A stretch of 64,000 nucleotides of DNA. It comes from Anas platyrhynchos (Eukaryota; Chordata; Aves; Anseriformes; Anatidae). Below are positions 60,217 through 64,000 of this stretch, in pieces (position 1 is the stretch's first letter; each line of letters begins with the position of its first letter). The position numbers and the translations under genes were made by a program. The notes below the pieces were generated by a model. That model ran no database searches. It worked only from the letters and a program-made list of their open reading frames with translations, and was not told the origin of the DNA. Where the stretch lies: positions 89,525,501 through 89,589,500 of the forward strand of contig NC_092588.1 in assembly GCF_047663525.1 (NCBI RefSeq). Reading direction: 5' to 3'.

Positions 60217-60361
60217 TCATGGTTTCTGAATCTGGATGCTCAGCTCACCATACACATGCCTCAAAGCATCACAATTCAGGCTTGCAATCAGCTTTCGTAA
60301 ACCTGGCCGTTTTGGGATGCATTTTACTTCCCAGATCAAGGTAGAGTTCGATGGGATTTGC
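60217..60361 (-). CDS. F13A1: Coagulation factor XIII A chain, last coding exon (partial gene)
   Basis: Factor XIIIa is the plasma and cellular transglutaminase that crosslinks fibrin. This exon encodes the C-terminal 47 residues, the end of the second beta-barrel domain. Reverse translation from 60360 reads QIPSNSTLIWEVKC, then LRKLIASLNCDALRHVYGEL and SIQIQKP before TGA at 60219-60217. LRHVYGEL, RKLIAS and the NST-x-x-W core match the known vertebrate C-terminus well. The acceptor is TTTTTACCTACAG, and the exon starts with the third base of a split codon (phase 2), matching the human last intron. The C-terminus is shorter than in human, ending in Lys-Pro instead of a longer Arg-Arg-Pro tail. 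The preceding exon was not found between 60362 and the right edge, so the last intron exceeds 3.6 kb. Confidence 0.93.
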
Positions 60362-63300
60362 CTGTAGGTAAAAAGGAAAGTAACAATATTGTCATCAGTA
60401 AGCCAATCCTCTCAACCTGACCCAGATTTGGAGAAACTGAAGTTGGGCAGTATTACACTTTTTTTTTTTTTTTTAATGTTTCACTCATTCTTATAAATGT
60501 CCTATAAATTATTCTCTCCATTTTCCATTCTTCTCAGTGCTTACTCTGTAAAAGCCTTCTCTAGCCTTTCCTCCAGGCTGATTTTAAATTTCCAAAATGA
60601 ATCAGGGTTACTCTGCCTCCTGTCACTTCCCCTCATGATCACTTTCAGAATGATCTTCTTTATAGGCATCATATATTTTTTCTACTTTAAAATTCCATTT
60701 TACCTGTATATTATAGACCATAGCCTGTTGGTGATTCCTTAAATGGTTAAATAAGTCCTCATTATGAAGTGGCAAGGGCATCCCCATGTTGCAAGTTTGG
60801 CACAGTGCTGATGAGCTGCTGAGCCCCTCTGCCATAGGCACAACATCAGGGGATCTCCTCACTAGCCATTTCAAATGACTTCTTCATGTCCATACAAATA
60901 GGTTAAAGTGTTCTTGGGAGTCCTGCTGTTAGCAGTTACTCTTTTATATTATGTATGACTACTGATAAATCATAGTATAAATCAACTGTATTCTGTACTA
61001 CTCTTGATTTTCAGTTCTCACTACAATCAAGATGCACAGAGAGCCTTGAATATTGGTATCTGTGTTTTCTCAGAGCTTTTACTACCTTGTGTACAAGATT
61101 TCGAAGGCTGATATTGATTGATTATGTTTGGGGGATGTCAGGATACAGCTGCTCTAAGGGAACCAAAGGAAGAGGTAGTGTAGTGGGGAGCTAGCTATAA
61201 AAATGGATGTTCTTTTCCTCAACATTAAGTAAGAGGATTATGAATTGAGCCAATGTTTTCATCTCACATGGGTATGGTACTCTAAACGGCTAAATAAAGT
61301 GAGAGTAAAGTAAGCCTAAACTTTAGTCACAGTTGCAAATCCTCATCTTGTAGGATTTGGCTATTAGATGTCCTGTCCTATGCCAGGATCAGAACAGAAA
61401 GGACTGCTCAGACTTAGCACAAGTTGCCACAAGATAAGGAGGAGATCTATTAACTCTAAATGAGCAAGCCTGGGATCCTCCCACCTGTATATTTGTTTCA
61501 GTGCATGTCTGTCCCTGCTAAAATAAGAGGCATTCTAACTCCTTAGAGGTTAGCATGGGTATTTCTACGTGGCACTACATTGCATTTTGCATATACAGTC
61601 ATAGGTATCCTGGGGCACGTAGCCAGTTTTAGAAAAGAAAAAGCAGAGGAAGCTCACATTTTTAGTCTGCATGTGCAGACTGCTTCTAGCAAATGCCTCC
61701 CCTCTTTTTATCTCTGTTCTTAATGAGATATATTCTGTTCCCCTCAGCTGGCCTGCTTTATCAGATGCCCACTAAAATGATAGTATGATAAAGCAATGAC
61801 TTCAATTGCTGTGCAAGGTTAAATACCATTTTTAATTTAGAATTTATGGGAATGATCTGCAAGGGATGATCTGTACAGAAAGTGATGAAGGTATTAGAAG
61901 TTTTCCCATGCAGCAAGGTTCAGTCTACCTTCCTGAGCACCTGGGGGCCAGATTCTCTAAGGCTGGAGGTTTCCAGACCACATCTTCCCAGTGCCCCAGT
62001 GGGAGCAGTGCTATTGTCTCTGACTTACAGTTCTATTATCTCTGCAGATATATGTATGTGTACATATATATATATATCTGTGTGTGTATATATATATATA
62101 TGTATATACATATGTATATATATTACATATATATATATATACACATATATATATCTGCAGGAAGACAACAGCTATGCTGGGAAACAAATCTACCTTTTCC
62201 CATTTCTCTACTGTCCTACTTATAACTTGCTTCTCTCTACAAATACTAATACTAGTTGAGGTCTGATATGTAGAAACACTCTAAGTGACTTACAATCTAT
62301 TGTGAATGCTTGCTTGCCTAAAATCCTTTTAACGATATCCATCACTGCCTGATTAATTCTCATCTGTCATGTAAAGACCGTGCCTCATGTAGAGACTGCT
62401 GTTGCCACAGGCTTTTCTGTAAGTTGTGTTCTTCATCTGCCTCCAGCTGATAGCTAAATATCACTACATATACAGTCCTTGTAAATAGTCAAGGCAGAAG
62501 CCCCCAGGCCACTTAATTCCTAGTATAAAGTTGTATCAGCTGGATCACACATCCCTATTTTATGTAATTGTCCATATGATATAGAAAAACTACTTTAAAA
62601 ATACAGTGAAGTCAAGAGTCGCATACCCACAAACAATTACAAGAGATACATCCCATATATGACAGTCCCTGACAGACATGGAAGAAGTAGAAGGGAAAAG
62701 CCTAGAATAGGTTTAATTCTCTTTGCAAGTATAGTAAAGCCACCCTAATCTGATTTTCCTGGGAGAGAATTCAGTGATGAATGGTTCTGTGTAATATGCT
62801 GAGCCATCACACACCGGAGCCATTTATCACTCCGAATGCATGGAGGCAAATGTGATTATTATTTAAATAAACTACAACTGCCCCCTGTTCTGTCCTCTGT
62901 GTGTATAACCTGCAGCCTTCATTCATCTCAGAGAAGGTACATCACAGATTTTAAAATGACTAAGCTGATCCATTTCCATTTTAAATGATGCCAAGGGCAC
63001 TACTACAAAGGGGAAAACATGGTGACTTGAGGGAAAATGACGTTTGTTCCATGAGTCATGTTTCTCCCTAATTTCTGTGCCTTTGATGCACCTGACATTT
63101 CCTGCATCCTTGAAGGTGAGAACAGCCCACTGCATCTTTTGGAACAAGAAGGATGCAGAACAACAGGGGAGGCTGGCACATCTGTGCAGCAATGAGGGCT
63201 ACTGCTGCAACTTGTGTAACTCAGGTGGACCGTGCTGAGTCATGTTCAGCAGCATCTGTGACATACCACGTGCACAAAGCAAGCGCAGTATGATGTCCTT

Positions 63301-64000
63301 CCACAGTCATTTTTCTGTCCAGCTCCACTCTGGAGACTGGTTTTGATCTCTTTATTCCTGGCCCAGGTGCCATCAGGCTCAGACCTCCCCTACTGGCTGC
63401 AGATAATACTGACAAATTATGCAGCTGCTGAAGCACAAGCAATTTTTCAAACTCCTTTTGCACACACCTGGGGACCATCAGCACAGGTAATGATAGATAG
63501 CATCACTTCAGCTGTCCAAGAATAAGCAATGGCTGCAAAATTTTCCAACGATCCCAGTTATACATCCTGGAACTGGCTAATGCCAAGCTTATAACACTGA
63601 ACTTAAATGGAAAGAGGGTATAGAGAACTACTTGTTCATCATAGGAGTACCCCTTTGTCAGCATGAAGTGCAATTGTGTATAATGAAGGCAGCTGACAGA
63701 CTTTCCTTTTCCTTAGGCTTGGGAAAAAGTGCTTGCAGACCTGCTACAGCTATCACAGCAAACTCTTCTCTATCCAACACACATTTTGTGTCTTGACATA
63801 AGCTTGCAAAGATCATCTGAGGTACCTGTACATCTTGTATAATCATGATTAACACGAGTGAAGAAAAGCCCTATTTGAAAAGCAGCACTGGACTTGATTT
63901 ACACATACTGAGTGAGTGGCAGTAAACACTTCATGTGTAGGATAAATCTGTCTTTCTTTCTTTCTTTCTGTGTTAGCAGCTCATAGGTAATATTGTCAAG
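60362..64000 (-). other. F13A1: F13A1 last intron (partial)
   Basis: Sequence upstream of the F13A1 last exon up to the window edge. I looked for the preceding exon (the conserved EFTNPL region of barrel 2) on the minus strand and did not find it. The stretch holds a poly(T) run at 60459-60474, an AT-rich inverted repeat at 62042-62160 and a short (CTTT)n run at 63951-63968. Confidence 0.75.
62042..62160. repeat. (TA)/(TG)-rich imperfect inverted repeat bounded by CTGCAG
   Basis: A 119-bp AT/GT alternating tract. It starts with CTGCAGATATAT and ends with the exact reverse complement ATATATCTGCAG. About 26 bases of each arm match with few mismatches, and the middle is itself (TA)n with smaller palindromes. 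It can form a long hairpin or cruciform and lies in the last F13A1 intron. Confidence 0.85.

Noticed and set aside
60362..64000. Search for the preceding F13A1 exon
   Set aside because: No minus-strand segment matched the conserved barrel-2 sequence with splice sites, so the exon must lie beyond the window.

Overview
This is a stretch of vertebrate nuclear genome, almost certainly a bird. The evidence is split genes with GT-AG introns, CR1-type LINE fragments (the dominant avian retrotransposon), compact spacing between two genes that lie further apart in mammals, and a very GC-rich, CpG-rich gene domain. CR1 composition would fit a galliform or waterfowl lineage, but I cannot name the species. 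There is no bacterial, phage or CRISPR content.

Two genes can be supported, both on the minus strand. (1) NRN1 (neuritin / CPG15) is complete, with three coding exons: exon 1 at 17286-17340, exon 2 at 13369-13513 and exon 3 at 10485-10716. They join in frame to a 143-residue GPI-anchored neurotrophic protein with a signal peptide, six cysteines and a hydrophobic C-terminal tail. A TATA-like box lies near 17700 and a full consensus cAMP response element (TGACGTCA) at 18115-18122. The 5' leader has several upstream ORFs, including an ATG-TAG start-stop pair one base before the main start. The 3' UTR probably ends near 9350. (2) F13A1 (coagulation factor XIII A chain) is represented only by its last coding exon (60217-60361). 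The rest of the gene lies beyond the right edge. NRN1 next to F13A1 in the same orientation matches the known vertebrate gene order.

Layout: 1-7300 is AT-rich flank with nothing coding. From 7300 to 9250 is GC/CpG-rich flank downstream of NRN1 with homeodomain-type motifs and a CTATAAATAG element. NRN1 with its promoter spans 9350-18500. From 18500 to about 59700 is a gene-poor interval of about 41 kb carrying CR1 fragments (28.4-29.8 kb, 46.9 kb, 52.5-52.8 kb, 57.1-57.6 kb), possible remnants of a PIF/Harbinger DNA transposon (38.4-40.2 kb), a 0.5-kb polypyrimidine tract (42.4-42.9 kb) and simple repeats. From 59.7 to 64 kb is the 3' end of F13A1 and part of its last intron, with a 119-bp AT-rich inverted repeat.

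The most unusual structural feature is a cluster of six different pentanucleotide tracts inside the two NRN1 introns, including about 470 bp of uninterrupted polypurine/polypyrimidine. I see no undescribed multi-gene system. The most testable regulatory observation is the arrangement of upstream ORFs in the NRN1 leader.
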